A stretch of 64,000 bases of DNA from Liopterus haemorrhoidalis (GCA_963971575.1 OZ020613.1:50772250-50836249), one strand, 5' to 3'; shown: positions 1 to 10,790, numbered from the stretch's first letter. The notes: generated by a model from the sequence alone, not told the origin. Made by a program: numbers and translations.

Positions 1-182
1 GCCAGCTCGGCGATCGGATCGTACACCGGTTGTTCTGTAGCGCTATTATGCGCTATTGGAGAGGTGCTATCGTACACCGGACGAGTCATGTCCTCGTCGG
101 CGACGAACGCCTCGTCGGTTACCTGGGAGAACCGGGGTCTAGCTTTGCGAGACGGCATAGTTCTCTAGGTCTTGCTGCGCAT
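1..182 (-). pseudogene. gag start of Gypsy-like LTR element, copy 1
   Basis: This is the N-terminal end of the same Gag read at 48361-49382, and it runs off the left edge of the window. Reading the minus strand, the first possible ATG (at 182) is followed two codons later by TAG, where copy 2 has CAG. Translation would therefore have to start at the second ATG (158), giving a protein that begins MPSRKARP. Gag is the structural protein that would package the element RNA. The primer-binding site and LTR lie immediately upstream in the reading direction. It is too short to show a domain by itself; the call rests on the match to copy 2. Confidence 0.6.
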
Positions 183-195
183 TACAGCTTCTGTA

Positions 196-213
196 GCCCC
201 ACTTTGGGCGCCA
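196..213 (-). promoter_or_regulatory. Primer-binding site, LTR element copy 1
   Basis: The minus strand reads TGGCGCCCAAAGTGGGGC directly after the LTR, the usual position and TGGCGCC start of a tRNA primer-binding site. Copy 2 (49396-49413) has TGGCGCCCAACGTGGGGC. The tRNA species was not identified. Confidence 0.6.
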
Positions 214-215
214 CT

Positions 216-1318
216 TGTTGCGTGATTGACTCTGTCAAGGGGGGTGAGCCCTAGGGGAGTAACCACTACTACCGGCCGCGGCTAGCGTTGCGGCGAGAAT
301 GAACTATGCACGTCAACTAGACGCCCTGAAAGATAACACTTGATTCCCCAGAGTTTGAAAATAATAAGCGGACAGTTTGGCTTTAACAGATTTATTGATT
401 ATAATTGGAAAAATAATGAATAACAATATTAGACGACAATAATAATAGAGAATAGTAAATAACAGTGAACAACAAATAAGGAAAGGAAGAGAAAGGAAAA
501 GACGGGTCTATTCGTCAACAGGCGTTCGTCGCTCGACACAGTGTTTAGGGCGGGCGAAGAGTTTGAAATGGCGGCGTCTTCATCTCTTGTTTCTTGTGGT
601 AGCACCAGGAGTAGCTAGAGGGACTGGTGAACGGTCTAACTTCGGAGTGGTGACCGATGAGTTTGGAGTGGTGACCGATAAGTTCAGAGTGGCGACCGCT
701 GAACTTGGATGGGTGACCGTCAAAGGCGACAGCGGTACGAGCGGACGCACCGTGTCTTTGAGCGGTGTTGGCGGCGGGATGCAGCGAATCCTGGGGTCGC
801 CTGCTTCGTAGAGTGCCCTCCTCACAGCCTTCTTGATGTCCTGCTAGGCTTTCGGCGCTTCGTAGGGCCGTAAATTCCGTCTATAGTTCCACGCGGCGGC
901 GTGGCGATGACGCGATTCGGTAACTCTCTTCTTCGGTGCCAGCTTGGACGGCTGAACGGCCGTGTACACGCTAGACCTTCTCGGTGATGGTATCCGGGTC
1001 GTAGCGGTCTGTAGCAGCGCTACAGAACAGGCGACAACGGGTATCGGCGGTGAAGTCGGCTTCGGAATGCGGCGGCGGCCGTGCGTTCGTAGCCGGGGTA
1101 CGAACGGAACGGCGGCAGGCAAGACGGGTAAGGACGTAGACGTGGCTTGACGATGCGAAAGTGGTCGTTACGTGACGTGGCGATGACGGATGTGGACGTG
1201 ACGTGAAGACGATGGACGAAGACGTCTCGTGAAGAGTATCCACGCTACGTATCGGTGAGGTCCGCTAAACCGTCAGCGGACGGGACACAGACACGCCAAA
1301 AACGGTCAGCGCGCTGTG
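216..1318 (-). repeat. LTR of Gypsy-like element, copy 1 (outer edge uncertain)
   Basis: About 1.1 kb, repeated almost throughout at 49416-50520. The inner edge is fixed by the TG at 216 next to the primer site. The outer edge is uncertain because both copies continue into the same DD82E transposase tail. On the minus strand an AATAAA signal lies near 390 (AATCAATAAATCTG), consistent with the R/U5 part of an LTR. The central half is GC-rich and CpG-rich and contains a 21-bp tandem repeat. Short ORFs on both strands inside it are not conserved between the copies as proteins and are not annotated. Confidence 0.65.
644..727 (+). repeat. Four 21-bp tandem repeats with GGTGACC core
   Basis: Units start at 644, 665, 686 and 707, each close to GGAGTGGTGACCGATGAGTTT. 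The core GGTGACCG recurs in every unit, once as GGCGACCG. The same array is present in LTR copy 2 near 49845-49930. Confidence 0.85.
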
Positions 1319-1334
1319 TGAACGTGAACGATGA

Positions 1335-1375
1335 TAGCCTTTGTTGCTGTGCGCCAAAAATTTTAACTAACTAAC
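1335..1375 (+). mobile_element. 41-bp I-group LINE 3' end with 16-bp target duplication
   Basis: The segment starts TAGCCTTTGTTGCTGTGCGC and ends in TAACTAACTAAC, matching the last 41 bases of LINE copies B, C and D. It is bracketed by perfect copies of TGAACGTGAACGATGA at 1319-1334 and 1376-1391. The homologous site at 50520-50535 holds a single uninterrupted copy of that 16-mer, so it is an empty site. This is therefore a genuine target-primed insertion that was truncated almost at once. Confidence 0.93.
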
Positions 1376-1390
1376 TGAACGTGAACGATG

Positions 1391-3045
1391 ACGGAAATAA
1401 TTACAAGTTCCGCTAAAGGCGTCAGCGTTACTTCGGAATCGTCGCTGGTCTCAGTTTCACTTTCACATGGATTAATGCAAAAACTGTCTACAACATTATC
1501 AATTTTACCTTCTCTTAGCAAGAATTCTTTTTCGCATTTTTTAGCATGGTTACAGCACGATTACCATTCTTCAGGAGAAAATGTATTGAAAAAATTAACA
1601 CAATGTTCTTTAACATCATCAATTTTAAATGTTGTATTTTTCTGGGCAACATATTGTTTGAGTGTTGCCCATACTAACTCAATAGGATTAAGATCGGGGT
1701 GATAGGGAGGTAATCTTAAAACATTGTGGTTATGCTTTAAAAAAATATCGTCTATCAAGTATTTTTTAAATCGTGGTTTATTTTACAGTATTAATTCGTA
1801 CAAATCTGATTTGCACATTTTGTTATTTGTTGGGATATTTCGTTCCCTCAACCATTCTATCATTACTTCTTTCGTTGAATTTGAATTAGGTGCCTTATCT
1901 TTTTGCACATTATAGTATGGAGCATTATCTATTGCCACTACGCTTCTTGCCGGTAAGTTTGGTATTAACTTCTCTTGTAACCACTTTTGAAAATTCTCGA
2001 AATTCATTTCATCGTGGTAATCTCCAGTTTTTAAATTAGATTTAAATATTAAGCAGAAATTAGGAACAAATCCTTGCTCACCACCTGCATGTACAATAAT
2101 TAGGCGCTGACCTTTTGCAATGGGCTTCGTAAATCCTTCATTTGAGTTATTACTCCATCCTTGTTCCTTTGTATGTGAAGAATGCATATATGTTTCATCC
2201 ACGTATACTATTGGCCGACCCTCCTCCCGGTAAGATTTTATCGATCGTAAATAATTTACACGCAATCTTTGAATATCATGACGTTCCAATCACCAATTTC
2301 CTATTCGTTCTGATTATTTTCCATCGAAATCCAATATTTCTTATAATTCTACGCAGACTTTCATTGCACCCATCAAATCCTGTTGCTTTCTTAAATTTAT
2401 TTTTAATTGTTATTGTTGGAACGATCTTTTCTTCGCAAAACGTATTTAAAATAATAAGTTTTAAAACCCCCTTATCGAAATTGTCTATACCGGTCACTCT
2501 TCTACTTCTTACTTTCTGTTTTCTAGGTGACGAAAATGTGGAACATTCACCTGAATTTAGAAAATAATAATGTATAAATAATATAACAATGAAATAAAAA
2601 TGAAAAGCCTGTTAAGAACTGAACTAAATTTACCAAACAAAATAAATGTCTTTGTTGAACAGCTTTGTTGCGTCTTATAAGAAAAATATTTTTTATGATT
2701 GTTAATTTACAACGTTACAAATTTCGGATTCTTTTGTTCAAAATATTTTGTTTATTTCGTGTCTCATCTTTGTATTAAAGTAATATTGTATTACAACTTT
2801 TAACTTGTCTAACCTGCAGACACGTTTTTTTTTTTCCTTGTTAGTTCTACTTAAACTCCTTGCAGAATTACCCGTGCACGCTGAAACTCGATCCAAAATA
2901 TTCTTCAAAGGTATAATCACGTTCCCTGCTGCAGCTTCCTTAGTCATAAAGTCAATCACATTACTAATAATCTCCTTACACTGACTATGGATTACGCGCC
3001 CGCATAATTTTGTCTTAAACTCAATTATATTTTTTCATCCAAATC
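1391..3045 (-). pseudogene. Sailor-like (DD82E) IS630-Tc1-mariner transposase, broken
   Basis: A DDE transposase that would cut and join DNA at its element's ends. Reading from right to left: an N-terminal helix-turn-helix part (2959-2840, with IIPLKNILDRVSA), a probable intron with its 3' splice site at TTTTCTAAATTCAG near 2551, then VTGIDNFDKGVLK, the first Asp in VYVDETY, the second in AIDNAPYYN and the Glu in YHPDLNPIELVW. Exactly 82 residues separate the second Asp from the Glu, counting one in-frame stop, which is the spacing of the DD82E Sailor group. Breaks: a frameshift near 2285, a TAA at 1783-1785, and a TAA after PEEW at about 1561. The tail continues in frame to about 1391 (EKEFLLREGKIDNVVDSF). 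No terminal inverted repeats were found. Confidence 0.85.
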
Positions 3046-3467
3046 TACTTTTACTGATGCTTGTAGCAAGACAGTCTGAAGACAACTGACGTTCCCACTC
3101 CAATTTCTAGTGATTGCTACTGCGCACCGAAGGTCATACGCCAGGCTTAAATAATAGACTCTAGAGCACTTAAATAATCCTGTAAAAAAAAAAAAAAACA
3201 TATGTATACAAACATATCTAATGATTTATGTAGTTTAAGTTTTAATTTTCCCCCAGCTGCATGCCAAACTAAATGGAAGAGTTTGTTGCGGAGCTACAAA
3301 GCCCGCAAAGGATAATAAAAATAAAACAGGGCGAGAACCAACCAGGCTCCACTTTTTTGAGCAGATCGACCACATACTTGTACATTATCCTACATGTACA
3401 TTACAGGTGTTTAGAAGTGTTTTTTAGCGGCGGCGTAAATTTAATTTTTTTGCAAATAAGCGGCAAT

Positions 3468-4160
3468 ATGTCTCCGGCAAATAAAACTCGGGCTTGTAAA
3501 GCTAGTTCGGAAAGTGTTTTGGATCCCAGTGTTATTGAGGCTGCAATTAAGAACGTTCTACAGACTCCAGCAGTTTTACAGAGTCTGGCCTCGGCACTCT
3601 CTGGTCTAGTTATCCAACAATATGAAGAGAGACTCGAGGCAGCTGAAGCCAAAATAACTATTTTGGAAAAGGAGCTCGCAGCTAGAGACCATCAGCTATT
3701 AACACTTGATGGCCGACTACAGCATCTTGAGCAATACTCTCGAAGGAACTGTCTTCGAATCTTTGGCGTACCTGAGGCTTTAAACGAAAATACGGATGAG
3801 GTTGTGAACAAGCTGTTCCATGATAAGTTGAAGATCTATCTTCCAAAAGAAGCCATCGATCGCTCTCATCGACTCGGTAGGACAAAAGAGGGTAAGTCCA
3901 GGGCTATTATCGTAAAATTCACCCGATACAATGATCGTGAAAGTGTTTTCCGTAAGAAGCGTCTTTTAAAAGGTACAGGTGTAGTGGTGCGCGAGGATTT
4001 AACAATAAACAATATTAAATTGTTTAACAAGGCAGCAGAATCATTCACTCAGAAAAATGTATGGACACGGGATGGCCTTGTTTATGTTAAAATCAAAGAT
4101 CAGAAAGTGAAAATTATTAGTGAAATGCAATTAAACAATCTTATTGGTCCATTTAATTGA
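3468..4160 (+). CDS. CR1-like LINE ORF1 protein
   Basis: 230 residues from the ATG at 3468 (MSPANKTRACKAS). A longer open frame reaches back to 3273, but its start has no supporting context and the upstream peptide is low-quality. A heptad-rich coiled coil lies around residues 60-95 (ERLEAAEAKITILEKELAA), followed by YSRRNCLRIFGVPE and an IDRSHRLG block. That arrangement resembles LINE ORF1 proteins with a trimeric coiled coil and an RNA-binding fold (L1 ORF1p-like). It would coat the element RNA. The frame is intact. It precedes ORF2 by 641 bp, which is long for a coupled pair, so ORF2 may be expressed separately. Confidence 0.75.
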   Translation: MSPANKTRACKASSESVLDPSVIEAAIKNVLQTPAVLQSLASALSGLVIQQYEERLEAAEAKITILEKELAARDHQLLTLDGRLQHLEQYSRRNCLRIFGVPEALNENTDEVVNKLFHDKLKIYLPKEAIDRSHRLGRTKEGKSRAIIVKFTRYNDRESVFRKKRLLKGTGVVVREDLTINNIKLFNKAAESFTQKNVWTRDGLVYVKIKDQKVKIISEMQLNNLIGPFN

Positions 4161-4801
4161 GAATGAATATTTATAGTTAGTGTATTTAGCAAGAAAATTA
4201 TTAATATTATTAATTTAATTTATTGTAAATTTGTTAATTTAATAGAGTTCATTGATCTCTGACCACGCCTGTTAATCATATGTTAACATGTTATCTATTA
4301 ATCTGCAGGTTTAAGTTTGACCATTCCTACGTCACCATCTTATGATTTGCAGGTGTGAGTCGGTGTATCTGTGAACTAAATATGTATGTATGCATGCAAG
4401 TGTATATGTATTTGTAATATTATTATTATTCTTTTTTTTTTTTTTTTTCTCTTTGATTTTTATTTTTGCTTCTTTACTTTAAATGATTAATATATTAAAT
4501 TAAATTATTGAATTTCTCTATTAAATTTTATACCTTTTTCCACATGTATAATGGTGTTCATATTAAATGTATTCTATATAATTAAAATGAAGAGTAAAAG
4601 GAAATAATATTGATAATAATTATGCTACTCTATATTCTCCCTATTTTTTTTTTCGGTATTATTTAATGTATACGTATATAATTAGATTTATATTGTATTT
4701 TCAACTATGTTCGGTAAACAATCTTTGCCCTGTTTTTGTTTTTTTTTTTCTCAATTATGTTCAAAGAAAAGCTGCCAGCTGACAACCGTTTAAGATAGAA
4801 T

Positions 4802-5584
4802 ATGAAATATAAAATAGCGCATTGTAATGTGCGCTCATTGGCTAGTCACTTTAGTGACTTTAAGGATAAATGTTCCAGTGAGAGTTATGATATTTTAGGA
4901 ATTAGCGAATCTTGGATTTACAGCAGCAATGAGGTAACACCGTACTCTATGCCAGAATACACTTTTATAAACTGTCCGCGTGCTGATAAGAGTGGCGGTG
5001 GAGTTGGATTTTATATTCATAGGAACATAAATTTCAAAATATTAACTGAAACTAATATATCAATTAATAGCATTGAACAGCTATGGATTACGTTTAAATT
5101 ATTAAACAAAAAAATTTGTTGCGGGGTAGTTTATAGACCTCCTAAAGGAAATTTTAGCGATTTTTTGTGCTCTTTCGAGAATGCAGTAATTTCTTGTCTT
5201 CCTGCGTGTGACTCTTTAATATGTTTGGGCGATTTTAATATAAATTTGTTTGATCAGGATGATTCCAAGGTTCTTCGTTTTTTGGATATGTTAAAGTGTT
5301 ACGATCTGACACAGGTAATCAATGAGGCTACACGCATCACACCTACCTCTGAATCCCTAGTAGATTTTATAATTACCTCTGATATTTCTATTTGTGACGC
5401 GTTAGGAACTATCAATATGCATCATATTTCCGATCACAGGCTTACATTTTGCGAGCTGTCATTGAATAAACCTGCTAAAAAAGCATCAATATTGGAGTTT
5501 CGTTCATTTAGCAACTTTAACTATGTGGAATTTAAACAATATATGTTAGGTATTAATTGGCAAGAATTATATTGCATTAAATAA
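4802..5584 (+). pseudogene. CR1-like LINE ORF2, endonuclease part
   Basis: An apurinic-type endonuclease domain (exonuclease-endonuclease-phosphatase fold) that nicks the target DNA. Visible motifs are HCNVRSL at the N-terminus, LGISESW, GVVYRPP, LGDFNINLF and the SDHRLTF block near residue 205. The frame ends at 5584. The following bases continue the same protein in another frame (KISFFNKVL from 5590), so a single indel near 5585 separates this part from the reverse transcriptase at 5668-7593. I treat the two as one broken gene. Confidence 0.85.
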
Positions 5585-5667
5585 ATGAAAAAATATCATT
5601 TTTCAACAAAGTTTTAATTACCGCGTACGATAAATTTTGTCCAATTAAATATATCAATTCTAGAAAG

Positions 5668-7593
5668 ATGCGCAAACCTTGGATAACTGACAATATAAAA
5701 TTATTAATTAAACTTCGTAATAATGCTTTTCGGAGATTCAGAAAAACACGCTCACCGTCACATTGGGACTACTATAAAGTACTAAGAAATTTTACGACTG
5801 ATGCAATTAAGAAAGAGAAAAAAGCTTACATTCAGTACAAATTAAAAAATGAACCCCCTAAAAATCACTGGCGCGTACTAAGACAATGTGGTATCTACAA
5901 CAGGCCGAAAAATGATATTCCCACTGAACTTTTCGATGCATCCTCCATAAATACATATTTCACTAATGCAGTTCCTAATTCTGACCCCAACCCAAATACT
6001 GTTGAGTTCTACAAAACACATAAATTTAATAGCAACATTTCCTTCAATTTTTCTACCGTCAATGAAGACCAAGTGGAATTAATAATTGGTTCCTTTAATT
6101 CCATGAGTACTGGGATAGATGGCATTAATCTTAAACTCATTCAACTTGCAATACCAATGATTTTGCCTCAACTTACTTATATTATAAATTATTGTTTGAA
6201 TAATGGAGTTTTTCCAGAACTATGGAAGCATGCAATTGTTACCCCTTTAGCCAAAATAAAAAATCCAGTATCTGTATCTGATTTGCGTCCCATAAGTATT
6301 TTGAACTTCTTAAGTAAGATCTTAGAAAAAATTGTTTACAAGCAAATCTGTCACTATTTATTTTCTAACAATATAATATCTGAATCACAGTCAGGGTTTC
6401 GTTCTGGACACAGTACCACTACAGCTCTACTTGATGTTACAGATCAAATTGTAACAGCTACCGATCAAAATTATCTTACCTGCTTAACCCTATTAGACTA
6501 CTGCAAAGCATTTGACAGTATTAATCATTGTATTCTCATAAATAAACTATCCTATATAGGTTTTGATGCAGTTAGTATCTCATTTTTCCAACAATATCTG
6601 ACCAACCGTCAGCAAAGTGTGTATTTTAACAACATGCTCTCTTCACCTCTATCTATCTCTAAGGGGGTACCTCAAGGTTCTTGTTTAGGACCTATATTGT
6701 ACTCTGTGTACATTTTTGATATGGAGAAAGCCTTAAGTCATTGTAAATTGCGACTCTTTGCTGACGATGCTCAGCTTCATTTATCTTTTAAACCTGAAAT
6801 GTTGGAAACTGCAGTTCACAATTTTGAAACAGACTTGTCTTCGCTTTTAGATTTCTCTACAAACCACTGTCTCAGTCTAAATGCATCTAAATCAGCTAAC
6901 ATGCTCTTTGGCAATAAATTAAAACGCGATCTAGTAGCGCAAAATTTTAATATTGTACTAAATGGGTCCACACTCCCAGTAGTCGAGGAACATAAAAATC
7001 TGGGAATCATTATGGATACTCAACTAAGGTTCAAGTCATATATAAGTTCTCTGTTGAAAAGAGCTTTCCTTGCTTTGAAAAACTTGTACATGCATCGATT
7101 CTGTTTATCAAAAAGTCTGAGGAAATCTTTAGCTAACAGTCTGGTGCTTTCCATATTCAACTACGGTGATATTTTGTATGGCCCTTGTCTTTCCGCTATA
7201 GACAAACAGCGCATTCAAAAAACCCAAAACTGTTGTGTTAGACGCGTCTTATCTTTGCGAAGGAGATCTCCGACTTCTGAAGGGCTGAAAACTCTTCAAT
7301 GGTTGAATATGGAAAAACGTAGAAAATTACATTATGCTACTTTTGTACATAAGTTGCTTAATGATCAGTCCCCCAGATATTTAGTTCAAAAATTAGTTAC
7401 CAGAACTAGGTGCCACAATCTTCCTTTACGTCACACTTCTATCCTTAATATACCGCCGCACAAATCTGAATTTTTTAAACGATCCTTCTCATACAGTTCT
7501 CCGACAGTTTACAACAATGTTCCCGTGCATATGAAATCCTACTCACACAATAAATTTAAACAGAGATATAAGCATCAGTTATTTTTATCATAA
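5668..7593 (+). pseudogene. CR1-like LINE ORF2, reverse transcriptase part
   Basis: 641 residues open without interruption. Reverse transcriptase motifs in order are LRPISILNFLSKILEK, SQSGFRSGHSTTTALL, LDYCKAFDSINH (first catalytic Asp), KGVPQGSCLGPILY and LRLFADDAQ (catalytic Asp pair). After the thumb region comes a C-terminal stretch ending YSHNKFKQRYKHQL, typical of the CR1/Jockey group, with no RNase H. It copies element RNA at the nicked target. The upstream endonuclease is in another frame; the ATG at 5668 is an internal Met, not a real start. Confidence 0.88.
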
Positions 7594-7890
7594 ATTATCT
7601 AGTAATTGATTCTTATCTAACTTTCTTATACTTTAATTTAATAGTGTTCATTTTATAGATACATAGTGAAACAAGTTCGTTATTTCGATTCATCTATGAT
7701 TCTCACCTGAAAATATTTTCAAAATATTTTCATTATTATTTTTTTTTTGTAAATTTATGTATAATATCTTTATGTCTGCTGTGTACATTGTATGAATATT
7801 TTCTGTAAAAAAATGTATTTTGTATTTATAATTTTTAAAGGTTAAGTTGGAAGACCAGCATTAGCTGAAACTTCGCCGAAATAAAGTTGT

Positions 7891-7916
7891 TTATTATTAT
7901 TATTATTATTATTATA
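7891..7916 (+). repeat. (TTA)n microsatellite tail of the CR1-like LINE
   Basis: About eight TTA units directly after AATAAAGTTGT, taken as the 3' terminus of the LINE. Confidence 0.8.
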
Positions 7917-7984
7917 CTTGGTGATAAGCCAAGTATGAAAAGCTGGCATATCTTAATATTAATGTACCAAAAAAAAAAATTTTA

Positions 7985-10026
7985 GTGGCACCAGTATTTG
8001 TTTCCACAATTTCGATCAACTTTCAACTGGCACCAGATTAAAAATGGCGTCAACTGAGTTACTTCAGTGTCCACGAAAGCACCTAGACAAACAAGTGAAA
8101 CCGTCGCCGAGAAAATGGCTATTGACCCGCAACCTAAGGGTAAACCAAAGATCATTAGGTTGCGGGGTAACTCCCCTAAACAAAAATGAATGGTCCACTA
8201 ATGCAGTGGAACTGTAACGGTGTATATCAGCGCTATGAAGAGCTACGACAATTAATGTACGGGTTTGCACCATCATATGTCTGTCTACAGGAAACAAATT
8301 TCAAGGATACCGACACATTCTCTCCTAGAGGATACTCCGTGTTTCGCACGGATTTCCTTACGGGGGCAAGAGCATGTGACGGCGTGGCAATTCTCGTTAG
8401 AGACACATTGTACCACGACCCTGTAGACATTGACACTGAGTTGCAGGTCGTAGCAGTTCGTGTTGCACTTCCCCTCCAGGTGACGATTTGTTCTATCTAC
8501 CTTCCCCCTGGTGTTTGAACTGACATTCGAGATGTCGTGAACATCATCGATCAACTCCCACCGCCATTCATAATGCTAGGCGATTTTAACGCCTACAATG
8601 TGTGTTGGGGATCGGTGCGGAACGATCGACGTGGGCGTCACCAGGAGAATATGTTGAACGACTTGAATCTGAGCTTTTTGAACGACGGCAGACTCACGCA
8701 CTTCTGTGCAGCAACGGGTACAGTTAGTGCTATAGATCTTAGCGTCGTTTCAGGAGCAATCGCTCCATTGTTCAATTGGGATGTGCATCACGACCTGTGC
8801 GGTAGTGATCACTTTCCAATCCTCTTAAGGCCTCTGTTTAATACTGTTACCGAATCTCGCTGGCCACAGTGGGTTCTGCGGAAAGCAGATTGGACCAAGT
8901 TTGCGGAATCATTCTCTCATGAGGATATTCCGAACTTGACCGTAGACGAGGAGGTGAATCATTTCACGGATTCCATCACGAGCGCGGCTAAAAGCAGCAT
9001 ACCGCTGTCATCCACTCAGCCCCGTCGAGTTCCCGTTCCCTGGTGGAACGACGAATGCGACTTTGCGCTACGTGAAAGGAGACACCTCTTCAATACATTC
9101 CGTCGTTGTCCAACAGAGGAAAACATGATAGCCTTTCAGCGAGCGAAAGCTCGTGCTAAGAGGATTGTGAAAGAGAGCAAGCGTGAATCATGGCGCAAAT
9201 ACGTGTCCACCATTACAGTTGCCACTCCAGTGGCCAAAGTTTGGGAGAAGGTCCGGAAAATCTCCGGTCGAAATACAGCTACAGCCATTGCTGGCCTATC
9301 GGTAAATGGTAACGTAGTCACATCAGCGGTCGAAATTGCTAACACTTCGGCATCTAATTTTGCGTTCAATTCTAGCTCTGAACATTATCCACCCGAGTTT
9401 CTAACTCGTAAAGCAGGCCTTGAATCTTTACCTCTAAATTTCTTTTCTAGGAATGACGAGGTATACAACCTGCTTTTCTCTCGTGAAGAGCTAGATAGCG
9501 CGATGTCAAAGTGTAAGGATAGCTCTCCTGGTCCAGATGCGATACATTATCGTATGATCCGAAATATTCCGGAATCATCTAAGTCTAGGCTTTTCAATGT
9601 CTATAACAGGATATGGACTGAGGGCAAGTGCCCGACCAAGTGGAAGGAATCTCATATAATTCCTATCCCCAAAGTCGGGAAAGATAAACACTTGCTCTCT
9701 AGCTATAGACCTATATCACTGACCAGTTGTCTCTGCAAACTCTTGGAGCGAATGACCAGCAAGCGTCTGATTTGGTTTTTAGAATCAAACGACTTGCTGG
9801 CCAACACACAGTGCGGCTTTCGCCGTCACCGCTCAACAGCAGATCATCTGGTCAGACTAGAGACAGCTATCAGGAATGCTTTCGTTGAAAACAAACACCT
9901 GATAGCTGTGTTTTTTGATATTGAGAAAGCCTATGACACTGCATGGATTTATGGTATTCTCCGTACTCTGCATTCCTGGGGTCTCCGGGGACGCTTGATG
10001 TTCTTTATAAAAGACTTCATGTCGAA
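7985..10026 (+). mobile_element. I-group LINE copy A, truncated at both ends
   Basis: It begins in the end of ORF1 (weak similarity from about 7985, strong from 8090) and stops inside the reverse transcriptase at 10026, where copies B and C continue with ..MSNRRFRVR. It is more diverged from B and C than those are from each other, so it is an older copy or a subfamily. The stretch 7917-7984 shows nothing recognisable. Confidence 0.9.
8186..10026 (+). pseudogene. I-group LINE ORF2 fragment (copy A)
   Basis: Endonuclease and partial reverse transcriptase. It starts MNGPLMQWNCNGVYQRYEEL at the conserved ATGA junction with ORF1. A TGA at 8516-8518 (TTTGAACTGAC, where copies B and C have TTCGAACTGAC) interrupts the endonuclease, consistent with a C-to-T change of CGA. 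The frame then stays open through LGDFNAYNVCW, SDHFPILLRP, the RT motifs SYRPISLTSCLCKL, CGFRRHRSTADHL and FDIEKAYDTAW, and ends at the break at 10026. The catalytic FVDD box is absent because the copy stops before it. Confidence 0.9.
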
Positions 10027-10383
10027 TATTGAAAAGTATAGAGTTCTGAGAACAAATTTACTACATTTGGCATTCATTACATAATCTTAAAATTTGACTG
10101 ATAATATCGTGGTATCTTTGGTGGAATCTTCTGATTTTTAATTATACTGTGTATAGCTGGTATGTGCATTTTCCAAATCTTTTTCTTTTATAATCATTAT
10201 TTTTTAAAATAGATCTTCACTGAAATTGTCTTTATTACAAAAAAATAAAACAATTTAAATTTTCTAAACTATCAAAAAAAAAGAATACAAGTTCATAATA
10301 TAAAATATGATACAAAACAGAAAAAGATCTTTTATGAAGCATATAATTTGTTAAATAAGAACAAAATTTTTATTTCATTTTAA

Positions 10384-10790
10384 TGTGACGGTTGGGACTT
10401 CATATTGCTCACAAGTTTGTCAATGTTCGGGCAAATAACTGATGTAGCAACACGCAACGTGTGTTTTGGTGCGAATCCGTTATTCGCGTCTTTGATTTAA
10501 AGAACTTCAACAGAGAAAATAACAGATGACATTTGTAAGTGGTTCCAAAGATCGTAATTCTCTTATGAGCAAAAGCTGTGAGTTTCAGAAATTTGTCATC
10601 TAGGATATATTTCTTATAAAACTCGAACGGTAAAATGTCCTGTAGGTCAAGTAATTCATTTTGCAGAGAAAGTGGCGCTTGTTCTACATCAACATCAATC
10701 GTTTAACCGCATTTGATCTCTGAAAAGAAAGATATACTCGCGGGCCAGATCCGGCCCGCGGGCTGTAGATTTCAAATACTTTCTTTTTTT
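10384..10790 (-). pseudogene. hAT transposase C-terminal fragment
   Basis: On the minus strand an open stretch from about 10712 reads PLSLQNELLDLQ, then KLTAFAHKRITIFGTTYKC and KSKTRITDSHQNTR. This is the C-terminal dimerisation region of hAT transposases of the kind also found in GTF2I-repeat proteins. A frameshift near 10455 moves the last part (CPNIDKLVSNMK) into another frame. At 10740-10773 the sequence GCGGGCCAGATCCGGCCCGC resembles the GC-rich subterminal part of such elements. I infer a deletion derivative with most of the gene missing. No flanking duplication was identified, and 10027-10383 is AT-rich with nothing recognisable. Confidence 0.6.

Larger units (their letters stand above)
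3190..7916 (+). mobile_element. CR1-like non-LTR retrotransposon, nearly complete
   Basis: A two-ORF LINE with ORF1 (coiled coil plus nucleic-acid-binding part), ORF2 (endonuclease plus reverse transcriptase, no RNase H) and a (TTA)n tail at 7891-7916. The left end is uncertain; it follows an A-run near 3185, and I found no target duplication. The 641 bp between the ORFs (4161-4801) is very AT-rich with long T-runs, and no feature was seen in it. The 3' UTR (7594-7890) carries AATAAA just before the TTA tail. One frameshift in ORF2 is the only clear coding damage. Confidence 0.85.

Noticed and set aside
563..1243. Several overlapping open frames of 60-92 residues on both strands
   Set aside because: They lie in the GC-rich LTR, are repeat-derived, and have no family features; the parallel frames in copy 2 differ as the DNA differs.
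3273..3467. N-terminal extension of the CR1-like ORF1 from an upstream ATG
   Set aside because: The extension looks non-coding; the ATG at 3468 gives a normal ORF1.
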